DNA from: Planctomycetales bacterium 10988
GTDB lineage: Bacteria; Planctomycetota; Planctomycetia; Pirellulales; Pb10988
Direction: 5' to 3'
Assembly (NCBI GenBank): GCA_009664345.1
Contig: CP043547.1
Location: 5,360,709 to 5,424,708, forward strand
DNA: 64,000 nt
Shown here piece by piece: positions 1 through 9,042 of this stretch. Position 1 is the stretch's first letter, and each line of letters starts with the position of its first letter. A program made the translations under genes and the position numbers. The notes under the pieces are model-generated. The model saw only the letters and a list, made by a program, of their open reading frames with translations. It was not told where the DNA came from and did no database searches.

Positions 1-138
1 AATCGTGGCTGCCGCCACTTGTATCCGCTTTAAGTCCGACTTGACATCTCCATCATACCAGCTTGGATCAAATTTGCCGCCATCGAGAGCTGGATGGTTA
101 GAGAGGTCGTGCCAGGTTGAGGGATCGTTGGTCTTCAT
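1..138 (-). CDS. Partial hypothetical protein (N-terminal 46 residues)
   Basis: Reading leftward from an ATG at 136-138, 46 codons stay open to the window edge. The peptide begins MKTNDPSTWHDLSNHPALDG and continues through KFDPSWYDGDVKSDLKRIQV. The ATG has a good Shine-Dalgarno sequence (GAGGTAA, about 7 nt upstream), which supports a real start. I recognise no family in so short a piece. The rest of the gene lies outside the window. Confidence 0.6.
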   Translation of the reverse strand, partial: MKTNDPSTWHDLSNHPALDGGKFDPSWYDGDVKSDLKRIQVAAATI

Positions 139-218
139 GACGTTACCTCGGAGTCTTCATGAATCAAAACAGATTGTTTAAGGTGTCATCTGGAACACAA
201 TTACAATGTAATAATTTG

Positions 219-598
219 TTAGGTGGAATCCCATACAATAGACATTCCACCTCTACTTGCATCTTCTCTGATCTTAAGTTGTTGAGAATCTGTAAAGGTT
301 ATTATCAAAAAACTATCAGCCATTTCGATAGACTTAATAACCTCTTTAAAGACATTGGTTACGTCAAAGATGTCAATATATTTTTCATTGTCGGCTAAAT
401 CATCTTCTGGGTCTGGTTGAGTTGTTGTCCAGAAGAGAATCCCTTGATGGATGAAAAAGCGATACCATTCTTCGTTTGCTTGTAGAAAAACACATAAAAT
501 AGATTTTCGTGTTTAGAGCCAATTCCTAGCACTCTTGTGCAAAGAGTTCCTGTCAGTTCGTGTATAGAAGTTCTATCATGTTGACGAGTGATTTTCAT
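219..598 (-). pseudogene. Small hypothetical protein interrupted by a one-base frameshift
   Basis: From the ATG at 596-598 the frame reads MKITRQHDRTSIHELTG and on to HENLFYVFF, then becomes unlikely. A second minus-strand frame takes over at once (QANEEWYRFFIHQGILFW, then EKYIDIFDVTNVFKEVIK) and ends in SIVWDST and a TAA at 219-221. Adding one base to the five-base A run at 486-490 joins both frames into a sensible 126-residue acidic protein. This is either a true frameshift or a homopolymer sequencing error. The codon use is A/T-rich. The family is unknown; the size and character resemble small immunity-type proteins, but that is only an impression. Confidence 0.6.
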
Positions 599-613
599 GT
601 TGCTGTTTGTAGG

Positions 614-940
614 CTATCGATATCTGATCTGTATGACGGTTCCGTAAAAGGGATCGTCTGACTGTTGATGGATGGATTGAGGGTAACGATCGATCTTATT
701 CACTTGAAACTCGTCCGTGTTTAGTTGCAGATGGAGACTCGCTTGGCCATTTCGATCCCACAAGATCACATCGGTCAAGGAAGACTCTAAACTATCGGCA
801 TTGCCCCACACCTCGGTCACGGAATCGACCTCCTCCAACGTTGCTACTTTTGTCAGAAAGAGTTGTTCTTCATCCTCAATAGGAATAAGTCGAATGGCTT
901 CCTGTCGAGGAAGGTTATGAAAAGATGTATCGCCCTGCAT
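614..940 (-). CDS. Small hypothetical protein, possibly the 3' part of a split gene
   Basis: This is a 108-residue acidic protein with an ATG at 938-940 and no obvious ribosome binding site. It contains TLEEVDSVTEVWGNADSLES and ends DDPFYGTVIQIRYR. Upstream in the same frame there are only six codons before a TGA at 959-961, and beyond that another open stretch with protein-like composition. It may therefore be the downstream part of one longer gene broken by a stop codon. Otherwise it is an independent small gene 15 bp upstream of the frameshifted gene. No family recognised. Confidence 0.45.
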   Translation of the reverse strand: MQGDTSFHNLPRQEAIRLIPIEDEEQLFLTKVATLEEVDSVTEVWGNADSLESSLTDVILWDRNGQASLHLQLNTDEFQVNKIDRYPQSIHQQSDDPFYGTVIQIRYR

Positions 941-958
941 GATTTTACAGATCAGTGT

Positions 959-1105
959 TCAGTTGTTCGCAAACTCTATACATAGAGAGTCGAGCATCGT
1001 GAGCGGTTCACTGATTTCCGCAATGAGAACCTGCGGCTGAAGGATAGAAATGCTACCTGTTCCGATCAGTGGGCGAAACGGATATTCGTAGGTCATGCTT
1101 AGCAT
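959..1105 (-). CDS. Short hypothetical ORF upstream of and in frame with the 614-940 gene
   Basis: Forty-eight codons run from an ATG at 1103-1105 (a second ATG lies at 1094-1096) to a TGA at 959-961. The peptide contains MTYEYPFRPLIGTGSISILQ and ends DSLCIEFANN. It looks like a beta-rich domain rather than random translation. Because it is in frame with the 108-residue protein just downstream, the two could be halves of one protein separated by a nonsense codon. Low confidence as a separate gene. Confidence 0.3.
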   Translation of the reverse strand: MLSMTYEYPFRPLIGTGSISILQPQVLIAEISEPLTMLDSLCIEFANN

Positions 1106-1168
1106 GGGTGGCCTCGATCTACGGATTGGGAGACGGCCTTCGAGGTTTCCGTTCAGGCCGCTCGCCAA

Positions 1169-3037
1169 TTATCGCAGGAAGCCGGGGAGTTGGACAGGGA
1201 GGCGTTCGCGAATGGTTTGGAACTCTTCGCGTTGTTGCATTTGTTGGAGGGGTTCTTCGATTTGCTCGCGGATGCGATTAACTGCGGGCGAGTTGAGCCG
1301 GGCGGCCAGGCGTTGCTCGGCGGCTTGTCGAAGTTGGGTCAGTTCGAGTTGGCCGCTTTCCCATTGCTTGGCGATTTGCTGAGGCCCGGCTTGAAGATAA
1401 CTTTCGAGACGCGCGCGGAGTTCGCCCGACTTTTGTTCCACCTGGGCTCTTAGCTCTTCGCGTTTTTGCTGAAATTGAATGGCGATGGCCTCTTTGAGTT
1501 TTCCTTCCACCATCTCCGCCAGTGGCGAATCGATCGACCACTTCGGTTGTTCCAGCGTTCCGCGAATCGTAACGACTGCGGTGAGTTCATCAACCGAAGC
1601 GAAGGTTTCGGTCAGGCTGCTGGAAATCTGGGAAGAAGCGAGGAAGCCGCTGAAGCTGGGCTGAATGGAAAGGCCCGTTTGCTGCCAATGAATCGTGCCT
1701 TCGATGTTCTTCTCGATGAGCAACAGGTCGGCTTTCACCGAAGCCAACGAGGGACCAAGCTGCAAAGCGATCTGGTCGGGATCGCCCCAACTGCGGGCTT
1801 TCATCGGCAGGTCGGAGTAAGCAAGGTGGAGGGTGTCCCGCTTCTCTTCCTGCGTGCGATCACAACGGAGGTTCACCGCGATTGGGCGATTGCCTTGCAA
1901 AGTGAGGTCCAGCGTTGTGGGTAGCATCGTGCGTTTGGGATGCGTGGACCATTCCGAGAGCGTGCCTTGGAAGGGAAAGGTTTTCCCGTTCAGTTCCGCT
2001 TCGCCATTAAGATCAAGCTTTCGCACCCAAAGGTCCGGGGCAAGCTCGGCGGGATGGAAAATGATGGTTTCACCGACAAAACGGTCGGGATCGTATTCAT
2101 CCGGCTTGGCCAACACCCAATAACGTGCCCATTGAATCCAAGCGAGCGTTTCCTTCAGTTCCGCCGAAAGTTCTTTGCCGAGAAGCTGTTCGTTGAGGGA
2201 CTCGAACGAGAAATCGGGCTTTTTGAGCTTCTTTTCCAAATTCGCCAGGTCGCGACTCTTGGCCTCATTCAAAAGATTCAAATCACGCCGGGCGGCTGCG
2301 ACCGTTTGTTGCAATTCGCCGGGGAGCTGTTCAAGTTCCGCCCTCAGTGCCTGGGCTTCCTGCATAGCTTGTTGATAGGCACGGGCTTTTTGCAAAGGAT
2401 CGTCGGGGGCATTTTCGACCGTCTGCTTAATCATTTCCGCACGATGACGAATGGCATGCACACGACCTTCGAATTGCAAAAAGACCGCCTGCCAATGCTT
2501 TTCCATCTGCCCAGCAAGCCGTACCATTTCGAGCTGCTCGGGATCGAGTTGTTTTTTGAGTTCGTTTTCGAGATCGTCCAGCCCTTGCATTCCTTTGCCA
2601 GAAAGGGAATCCGTCAAGGAAGAAATACCATCGAGATTGATACCGAGATCGTCCAAGCCGAAGCCGGATTCGTCTTCCTCAGAGAGTTTCCCAGACGATT
2701 CCCGAGGTTGATCCCACCGGACATTTTTGACGGAGCCATCCGAGATAACGAACTGTTTTCGCAAGAAAGCCCCGGATTCCATCGTGAAATGCAATTCATC
2801 GCAATCGACGAAGTTATGATCCGGCTGGCGAGGATTGGCGACGGCGAGCTTTTTCAGCGAAAGCCCCGGCGGCCAAACCTGAACTTCGGTGCTTTCGATC
2901 TCGACCTTGGCCCCAATGATACTTTGCCCAATGGTGGTCAAACTAAAATGCACCACCGGATTGAGAAGCAACCAGATCAGGCCGAGCACCCCGGCCAAAA
3001 ACAGCATGCGTGGCAGAAAGTAACTCCAACGAATCAT
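1169..3037 (-). CDS. TIGR03545-family membrane-anchored protein
   Basis: The protein has 622 residues. A single N-terminal membrane segment (about residues 8-30) is followed by a large hydrophilic region, with a long coiled coil around 190-290 rich in Ala, Glu, Gln and Lys and another charged helical stretch near the C-terminus. This layout and the gene pairing match family TIGR03545, which is usually encoded next to TIGR03546 and whose function is not known. The start is the ATG at 3035-3037; it overlaps the stop of the upstream partner by 4 bp (ATGA), so the two are translationally coupled. Upstream in-frame codons would add 20 unlikely residues. An AsmA-like role in the envelope is possible but is inference. 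Confidence 0.75.
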   Translation of the reverse strand: MIRWSYFLPRMLFLAGVLGLIWLLLNPVVHFSLTTIGQSIIGAKVEIESTEVQVWPPGLSLKKLAVANPRQPDHNFVDCDELHFTMESGAFLRKQFVISDGSVKNVRWDQPRESSGKLSEEDESGFGLDDLGINLDGISSLTDSLSGKGMQGLDDLENELKKQLDPEQLEMVRLAGQMEKHWQAVFLQFEGRVHAIRHRAEMIKQTVENAPDDPLQKARAYQQAMQEAQALRAELEQLPGELQQTVAAARRDLNLLNEAKSRDLANLEKKLKKPDFSFESLNEQLLGKELSAELKETLAWIQWARYWVLAKPDEYDPDRFVGETIIFHPAELAPDLWVRKLDLNGEAELNGKTFPFQGTLSEWSTHPKRTMLPTTLDLTLQGNRPIAVNLRCDRTQEEKRDTLHLAYSDLPMKARSWGDPDQIALQLGPSLASVKADLLLIEKNIEGTIHWQQTGLSIQPSFSGFLASSQISSSLTETFASVDELTAVVTIRGTLEQPKWSIDSPLAEMVEGKLKEAIAIQFQQKREELRAQVEQKSGELRARLESYLQAGPQQIAKQWESGQLELTQLRQAAEQRLAARLNSPAVNRIREQIEEPLQQMQQREEFQTIRERLPVQLPGFLR

Positions 3038-3969
3038 GACGCGGCTCCTGAATCGGTGGGAGATTGGACTTCTTTCGAAACCGTAATTTCCGCCCATTCG
3101 GCATGGGGAAGAGCTTGAAACTTGCGGCGGGTGTGTCGATAGAGATGCCAGCGAAAGGCATTCGTTACTTGCTGCTTTTCCGTTCGCCAGACAAAGTTCC
3201 CAACGGAACGCGGCTTCAGAATCGAAGGGTCAGGCCCCTCCTCGGGATCAGGCTCTTCCGGTTTCCAACGTGGTTCGGCCTCGCTGACCGGGGTCGATTC
3301 CTCGGGAGCTTCTTCGATTTGCTCCCCGGGTTCTTCAGCATGAACCTCTTCCTTGAGACTCTCCTCTTCAGCTGGCTCCGCCTTTTCTGAAGTTTCTTCC
3401 TCCGAGGATGTTTCTGCTTCCTCAATCTCGTTGGTTTCGGAGGCTTTCGGTTCAGCGTCGAGGTATTTTGCCAAGTCTTTCTTCTTGATCTTTGCCAAGA
3501 AGCGGAACCATGCCTGGGTGACGAGCATGCGGCGGAAGGTCGGCATCCACGCTTTGAGAAAAAGATTCGTTGCCATATACACTGGCAGCAGTAGCACCAG
3601 TCCGATGACCAACTGTCCCATGACCACGGTGTTATTGAAAGACGTCCAAGGCACCAGCGGCCAAGTGTCAATCTCCTTCCACATGGGCTGCAGCGAGGGC
3701 AGCGTCAGGAGGTACTTCCCCACAAGATGTGCCCATCGATCCGTCACCGTTCCGATCCACGCAAACAGGATCGCACTCCCGCACACGGCCGTCAGATCAA
3801 TTCTCAAGGAGAAGATCAAAAAGGTCAGCACCAGGGCTAGCAGGTTGTCCTTCGGCGCAAGCCCTAAGAGCATCCCCCCGGCGAACCCCGCGGCGAGCAG
3901 CTGACGTGCTTCTCGTGAAATGAGGAGCCGCAGATAGTCGGCCAAGGCTCCTCGAAAGAATAGGAGCAT
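3034..3969 (-). CDS. TIGR03546-family integral membrane protein
   Basis: The protein has 311 residues starting MLLFFRGALADYLRLL. The first 160 residues are mostly hydrophobic, with several membrane segments and a Gly/Ala-Leu-Ala-Pro-Lys-Asp-Asn-Leu motif like that of DUF2062-type proteins. A strongly acidic, low-complexity stretch covers about residues 185-260, and a short basic tail follows. The start at 3967-3969 has a GAGGAAA ribosome binding site; an in-frame alternative 15 codons upstream lacks this support. It is the first gene of the coupled TIGR03546-TIGR03545 pair. The conserved pairing suggests that the proteins act together in the membrane; the function is unknown. Confidence 0.75.
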   Translation of the reverse strand: MLLFFRGALADYLRLLISREARQLLAAGFAGGMLLGLAPKDNLLALVLTFLIFSLRIDLTAVCGSAILFAWIGTVTDRWAHLVGKYLLTLPSLQPMWKEIDTWPLVPWTSFNNTVVMGQLVIGLVLLLPVYMATNLFLKAWMPTFRRMLVTQAWFRFLAKIKKKDLAKYLDAEPKASETNEIEEAETSSEEETSEKAEPAEEESLKEEVHAEEPGEQIEEAPEESTPVSEAEPRWKPEEPDPEEGPDPSILKPRSVGNFVWRTEKQQVTNAFRWHLYRHTRRKFQALPHAEWAEITVSKEVQSPTDSGAAS

Positions 3970-4397
3970 GATTGTTTCCTCGGAGACGAATTGCCCAACG
4001 GAGAGAATACCCACGAACGGAACAAGATGGATTCGAAAACGTCCATCACTTCAAAGTGGAATGTCTAGCTGTCCGGTTATCTCAGATATCGGAGACGAAA
4101 GCTCTGGAATTGATAAAATCATTAAAATTAGAAAAGTTTACTTAAATTGCCGAGCGAGCATTCAAAACCGAACTCCCTGGTTATCTCTGTCGTTTGCGTT
4201 GCCCTGCCAATGCCCTTTTCTCTAGCCCTCTTTCCCCCGTATACTGAACGTGAGTAAAGGCGGTACGGTTTCGTTGATGAACGGCGAGACCTTTTCGAGT
4301 TAGTGGTAAAAAAGAAAGACTGAACCACTGGCTCTTGGAAATTGAAGCGAATTGTGCAAGTGACGCTGTCGCGGATTACAGTGCGTTGGAAAGGCTC
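3970..4397. other. Divergent intergenic region between the TIGR03546 gene and recQ
   Basis: These 428 bp separate two divergently transcribed genes and so should carry promoters for both. The middle part (about 4110-4150) is distinctly A/T-rich. I see no convincing hairpin, repeat or clean -35/-10 pair. Confidence 0.4.
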
Positions 4398-7172
4398 ATG
4401 ACGGAACAGACAGCGGAACCCTTACAAGAATTTTTGGCCCGTTTCGGGCTGGAAGCCTTTCGGCCCGGCCAACGCAAAGTCATTCAGACGGTCCTCGATG
4501 AGGCCGATTGCCTCTGTGTGATGCCGACCGGAGGCGGGAAGAGTCTTTGTTATCAGCTCCCGGCGATCGCTCGTGAGGGTGTGACCTTGGTGATTTCGCC
4601 GTTGATTGCTTTGATGAAAGATCAAGTCGATCAATTGCAGCAGCACGGCATTTCCGCCAGCTATATCAACAGCACGCTCGAACCTGCCGAACAATACGAA
4701 CGCCTCGACCGCATGGCGGCTGGGGAATATGACTTGATGTATGTCGTTCCCGAACGGTTCCGCAGTTCGCGGTTTCTTTCCGCCGTTCGCCGGGCGAATC
4801 TAAAACTTCTCGCCGTCGATGAGGCCCACTGCGTCAGCCAATGGGGCCATGATTTCCGCCCTGACTATCTTCGCATCGGTCGCTTCCGGCAACTCGTCGG
4901 CAATCCCCCGACCATCGCCCTCACCGCCACCGCCACCGATCAGGTCCGCCGCGACATTGTCGAAAGTCTCGACCTGAAAGACCCGCAGGTATTCATCACC
5001 GGGTTTGATCGACCGAATCTCTTTTACGAAGTGCAAACCCTGTCGAGTGTCCGGGCGAAGGATCGGGCCTTAATCGATTTCCTCTCTCAGCAGCCAGGCA
5101 GCGGGATCATCTATTCTTCCGCTCGAAAACGTTGCGAAGAGATCGTCGAATGGATTCGCACCCGCACGGATCGCACTGTCGGCATGTATCACGCCGGGAT
5201 GATGTCCGAAGAACGAAAAGAGGCCCAAGAGGCTTTTATGCGGGGCGACGTCGAACTGATGGTCGCGACGAACGCCTTCGGGATGGGGATCGATAAACGC
5301 GATGTGCGGTTCGTTCTTCATTACAATATGCCCGGCAGTCTTGAAGCCTATTATCAAGAGGCAGGTCGGGCCGGCCGCGATGGTGACCCTTCCCATTGCT
5401 TGCTCCTCTTCAGCCTCTCCGATCGCTACATTCAAGAGTTTTTCATCAACAGTGCGTATCCCGAACGGGAGATGATCGCCAAGGTCTATCAGTTTCTGCT
5501 GGATTGTCCCGAGGACCCCATCGAACTGACGCAGCAAGAAATCAAAGACCAGCTCCGCCTGGAGATCAGCCCCAGCGGGATCGGAGCTTGCGAGCTGTTG
5601 TTGGAACAATCCGGAGTGCTGGAACGCCTCGAACCGCGTCAGAATATGGCGATGGTTCGTTTGCAAAGTGAACTCCCGACGCTCGTCGATCTTCTTCCCA
5701 AAAATGCTAAAACGCAGCGGCAGGCTTTGCGGGCCTTTGAAGCAATCGTCGGCGAGAGACGTGGCGAATGGGTCTATGTTCTGCCCGATGATGCCCAACG
5801 CCTGACCGGGTTGGATACTTCCGCCTTCCGCCGAGCGTTGACCCAACTCAAAGCAACGAACTGGTTCGAGTACATTCCTCCTTTTCGCGGTCGGGCGACG
5901 AAGATGCTCCGCCGTGATCTTTCCTTTGAGCAGCTTGAAATCGATTGGGAGGAACACGAAAAACGCCGGGAGGCGGAATTTGAAAAGCTCGAACAAGTCA
6001 TCCGCTTTGCCCGAGGTCGCGTCTGTCGGCAGCGAACGATCTTGCAATACTTTGGCGAAGAAGGAGCGAGCAACTGCGGGCATTGCGACAACTGTGCCGC
6101 CCAAGGACACGGACCGGATTCGACCACGGAAGGAAATGGCCCCGGCGAGCAGCCCCCGCAACCTGGTATGGTCGAACACCCCGCCGTGCTTGAAGCCGTT
6201 CGCAAGGTGCTCAGCGGGGTTGCCCGAGCCAAGGGGCGTTACGGCAAAGGGCTGATCGTGCAAATGCTCTGCGGTTCGCAATCGCAAAAGATGACCCGCT
6301 TCGGCCTCCACAAACTTTCCACGCACGGAATCTTGTCGCACCTCCGGCAAACGGATGTCGAGGACTTGATGGAAGCCCTTATCACCGTCGCGTGTCTCTT
6401 TCAAGAAGAAACCGTTCGCTTCCGCCCGACCCTGAATCTGACCGATCTAGGACGCCGGGTGATGATCGGCAAGGAAGATGTCGAAATCGCCTCGGAACTC
6501 TCCGGCGAACTCCGCAAAAAACTCGGCTGGCGACCGATGCCGCCGCTTCCCGCCAAACAACCTGCTCCAGAAATCACCCCACCTGAGCCAGAACCGGAAC
6601 CTCCCACCGAAGAGGAACCTGAATCCTATTCCGCGGATGATTTCGATTCCCCGCCGGAGACGCTCTTCGACGAAGAACCGCCTCCCGAATACCAAACCGA
6701 ATACGACGAGCCGGAACCTTTCGAGGAAGCGGACTTCGAACCTCCCGAAGTATCAGAGCCTCCCCGCGAGTTCCAACGGGTCGAACTCGATTCGTCGGTA
6801 GAACCGCCCCAACCCCGCCGCCGTTCGCCTGCCGATTTGGACTCTCCGCGGCAAACGCTCGAAAATACCCCGAACTGGACTTGGACAATACGCCTCTTTG
6901 AAAAGGGATTCACTCGGGAGGAAATCGCCCTCATTCGCCATCTCCCGCCTGAGGAAATCCTCGAACATTGTGAAACCGCCCAGGATGCCGGCAACCTCCT
7001 TGACCTGCGATGGTTTTTCACCGCAAGTGAACTTTCACAACTCAAGCGAATCGCCAAACGCCTGATCTCCACCCGACAAGAATTCTCCTCCGAGTTCTTC
7101 CCGCCCGACTTCGAAGCCGGTCTGCTGCGACTCTTCTTCAACCATCCCACCGTGGGAGGGAAAAGGGATTAG
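4398..7172 (+). CDS. recQ: ATP-dependent DNA helicase RecQ with C-terminal extension
   Basis: The protein has 924 residues and is a 3'-5' DNA helicase of the RecQ family used in recombination and replication-fork repair. Visible features: Walker A TGGGKS near residue 45, DEAH box followed by CVSQWGHDFRPDY near 141, the helicase C domain with the QEAGRAGRDG motif, and a zinc site (Cys near 541, then CGHCDNC near 560). A winged-helix RQC region follows at about 590-690. Instead of a normal HRDC end there is a Pro/Glu-rich acidic linker of about 120 residues and a final helical segment (about 845-915) that resembles the HTH_40-type module. At about 300 residues more than common RecQ proteins, this is an extended form. 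The ATG at 4398 has GGAAAGG just upstream; a TTG at 4335 is an alternative. Confidence 0.92.
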   Translation: MTEQTAEPLQEFLARFGLEAFRPGQRKVIQTVLDEADCLCVMPTGGGKSLCYQLPAIAREGVTLVISPLIALMKDQVDQLQQHGISASYINSTLEPAEQYERLDRMAAGEYDLMYVVPERFRSSRFLSAVRRANLKLLAVDEAHCVSQWGHDFRPDYLRIGRFRQLVGNPPTIALTATATDQVRRDIVESLDLKDPQVFITGFDRPNLFYEVQTLSSVRAKDRALIDFLSQQPGSGIIYSSARKRCEEIVEWIRTRTDRTVGMYHAGMMSEERKEAQEAFMRGDVELMVATNAFGMGIDKRDVRFVLHYNMPGSLEAYYQEAGRAGRDGDPSHCLLLFSLSDRYIQEFFINSAYPEREMIAKVYQFLLDCPEDPIELTQQEIKDQLRLEISPSGIGACELLLEQSGVLERLEPRQNMAMVRLQSELPTLVDLLPKNAKTQRQALRAFEAIVGERRGEWVYVLPDDAQRLTGLDTSAFRRALTQLKATNWFEYIPPFRGRATKMLRRDLSFEQLEIDWEEHEKRREAEFEKLEQVIRFARGRVCRQRTILQYFGEEGASNCGHCDNCAAQGHGPDSTTEGNGPGEQPPQPGMVEHPAVLEAVRKVLSGVARAKGRYGKGLIVQMLCGSQSQKMTRFGLHKLSTHGILSHLRQTDVEDLMEALITVACLFQEETVRFRPTLNLTDLGRRVMIGKEDVEIASELSGELRKKLGWRPMPPLPAKQPAPEITPPEPEPEPPTEEEPESYSADDFDSPPETLFDEEPPPEYQTEYDEPEPFEEADFEPPEVSEPPREFQRVELDSSVEPPQPRRRSPADLDSPRQTLENTPNWTWTIRLFEKGFTREEIALIRHLPPEEILEHCETAQDAGNLLDLRWFFTASELSQLKRIAKRLISTRQEFSSEFFPPDFEAGLLRLFFNHPTVGGKRD

Positions 7173-7231
7173 AGAGGGATGAGAGGTCAGGGGCGAGGGG
7201 TTAGAGACTTGCTTTGAAAACGGAAAACACT

Positions 7232-8116
7232 ATGAACCCCGAAGCCCAAGCCGCCTTTGAGCGTATGCTCAACCGGATGACCAAAATTCAGCGGGAAAAT
7301 TACCTACAGCAAATTGAAGAGCGAGAGGAGGAGATGATTGATGAGGAGTATATGTTTGATCGAGGGGAAACAACACACCATATCGTCTTTTCTGAAGAGC
7401 CTGCGACAGAAGTAGACCGCGATACCGTAGGAGGAATGCCCTTCCTCTCTCCGAAGTTCTCCATTCCACACTGTCAGAAATGCGAAGAGGAGATGGCTCT
7501 TTGTTTTCAGTTTGACATCCGTGAAAGTTTTAATTGTCCTTTTCCGGAAGGTTGTCACTTACTGGCTTTTCGATGTGTCAGACACGATGAGCAACATCTT
7601 TATGGCACACATGAAAAACCACTCCCTTATCGGATGTGGAATCCTTATTCAAAGAGTTTAAAGTTTCTGCTTCTTCCACCAGGACAAAGTGATCAGCCGA
7701 CTAGGATTGATCCCTACTTAGTTCCAAAACAACTTTTCTTTTATGAAGCCACGGAATGTATTTTTCGAAGCCATATTGATGGAATGTATGGAAGAGTTTT
7801 CAACTTCCACGATCCCTTTGATTTTACTTTTCAAGAAAAGGTAGGCGGCTTGGGCTATATTGATTTTATTTCGTCGATTGCCTGGAACGAAGACAAAAAT
7901 AAGCACCGTTGTTCTTGTGGAGCTGGGTTACGCTTTCTTTGTTCTATTTCTCTGCGGCGAGAATTTGAACTCCTTCCTCATCTCTCAAGGCCAAACCTAC
8001 GGCTCGCCGCCCAAGATTTCGGGGGAATGAATCTCTTTGCCTGTGAAAAATACTGTTCTCCGCATGCTGTCATCGGCGTCGTTTCCGCTCCCATGGGTGA
8101 ATACGAAGCCCATTGA
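7232..8116 (+). CDS. DUF1963/YwqG-like paralog 1
   Basis: The protein has 294 residues. After the leader MNPEAQAAFERMLNRM comes a charged helical region, then DRDTVGGMPFLSPKFSIPHC with a following C-x2-C pair and MALCFQFDIR. The second half begins at VGGLGYIDF and has CSCGAGLRF. The C-terminal motif here is ACEKYCSPHAVIGV, the most divergent version in the array. The start at 7232 is chosen because the leader is shared by four other copies; a TTG at 7214 would add six residues. This is the longest copy. The DUF1963 assignment rests on the VGG...C-x-CG...Phe-Gln pattern and is moderate. Function unknown. Confidence 0.7.
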   Translation: MNPEAQAAFERMLNRMTKIQRENYLQQIEEREEEMIDEEYMFDRGETTHHIVFSEEPATEVDRDTVGGMPFLSPKFSIPHCQKCEEEMALCFQFDIRESFNCPFPEGCHLLAFRCVRHDEQHLYGTHEKPLPYRMWNPYSKSLKFLLLPPGQSDQPTRIDPYLVPKQLFFYEATECIFRSHIDGMYGRVFNFHDPFDFTFQEKVGGLGYIDFISSIAWNEDKNKHRCSCGAGLRFLCSISLRREFELLPHLSRPNLRLAAQDFGGMNLFACEKYCSPHAVIGVVSAPMGEYEAH

Positions 8117-8146
8117 TCGCCCAACCTCCATCCTTTGATTAAACCA

Positions 8147-8995
8147 ATGAACCCCGAAGCCCAAGCCGCCTTTGAACGTATGGTAGCGAAAATGCCTTTA
8201 GAAAAAAGGGTTCAGTATCTATCCCAAATTGAACAAATAGAGAAAGACTTTAAAGAAGATGGAGTTCAATTTGATCATACCGACTCCGCCCATGCCATCG
8301 TCATTTCCAATGAGGAGGCGACTGCTGTAGATCGTGATACCGTTGGTGGAGTACCGTATGTTTGTGATAAATGGCCGGTGCCAAAGTGTAAGATATGTGG
8401 ACAGGCAATGGCGTTAAACCTGCAATTTGATATTCGAGAATGTTTTAATGTACCGTTTGCGGAAGGTTCACACTTTCTAGCTTTTAGTTGTTTTGCACAT
8501 CACGGCGACCTCGATAACAATCTCTTCAAGGACAATACAAAACAATTACCATTAAATTTTTGGGATGCAAGAAAAAATCACGAATTCTATTTACTCCCAC
8601 CGGGAAGTTCATACAGACGTGGGGCAGAAGACACTTTCTTTCGTCCGCGTCTTCTCTACTTCTATGAATTCACTGAGTTTGTTTATACCCTTCGCTCGTT
8701 AGAGAATGCACTCGCTGCCGAATCTCCAGAGAGGAAAGTTGGAGGAACACCCTCATGGTGGAATACAAACTATTCTGAGCTCCTTTGCCCATGTGGCGGG
8801 CGAATGAAACTCCTTTTTCAAATCCGTGATGACTGGGATTTCCACATACACGGTGAACGTGAATTTGTAGCTCTTCCATTTTTAAATACAAAACATGAGA
8901 TCACGATCGTTCTCGGATGTGAAAGACAGTGTGATCCCAGAGCAATGATTGCTGTCCATGATTTCATGGACGAGTATGACGATGAGGAAGTTTGA
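8147..8995 (+). CDS. DUF1963/YwqG-like paralog 2
   Basis: The protein has 282 residues. The leader MNPEAQAAFERMVAKMP is followed by DRDTVGGVPYVCDKWPVPKC, C-x2-C, and LNLQFDIRECFN. The second half has VGGTPSWW and CPCGGRMKLLFQI, and the end has GCERQCDPRAMIAV with a very acidic tail (DEYDDEEV). The gap to paralog 1 is 30 bp, so co-transcription is likely. The conserved cysteines in both halves and in the C-terminal motif could bind a metal ion; that is inference. Confidence 0.72.
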   Translation: MNPEAQAAFERMVAKMPLEKRVQYLSQIEQIEKDFKEDGVQFDHTDSAHAIVISNEEATAVDRDTVGGVPYVCDKWPVPKCKICGQAMALNLQFDIRECFNVPFAEGSHFLAFSCFAHHGDLDNNLFKDNTKQLPLNFWDARKNHEFYLLPPGSSYRRGAEDTFFRPRLLYFYEFTEFVYTLRSLENALAAESPERKVGGTPSWWNTNYSELLCPCGGRMKLLFQIRDDWDFHIHGEREFVALPFLNTKHEITIVLGCERQCDPRAMIAVHDFMDEYDDEEV

Positions 8996-9042
8996 TAATT
9001 AAATAATTTTCCATTTGCTCTTTATTGAAGATTCACCACCCA

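Noticed and set aside
1940-3118. Antisense open frame of about 390 codons opposite the TIGR03545 gene
   Set aside because: Shadow of a real coding frame; composition is not protein-like and the sense strand has coupled-gene structure.
5070-6404. Long antisense open frame (about 440 codons) opposite recQ
   Set aside because: It mirrors the codon bias of recQ on the other strand, has no ribosome binding site and no recognisable motif, while the sense strand encodes full helicase motifs.
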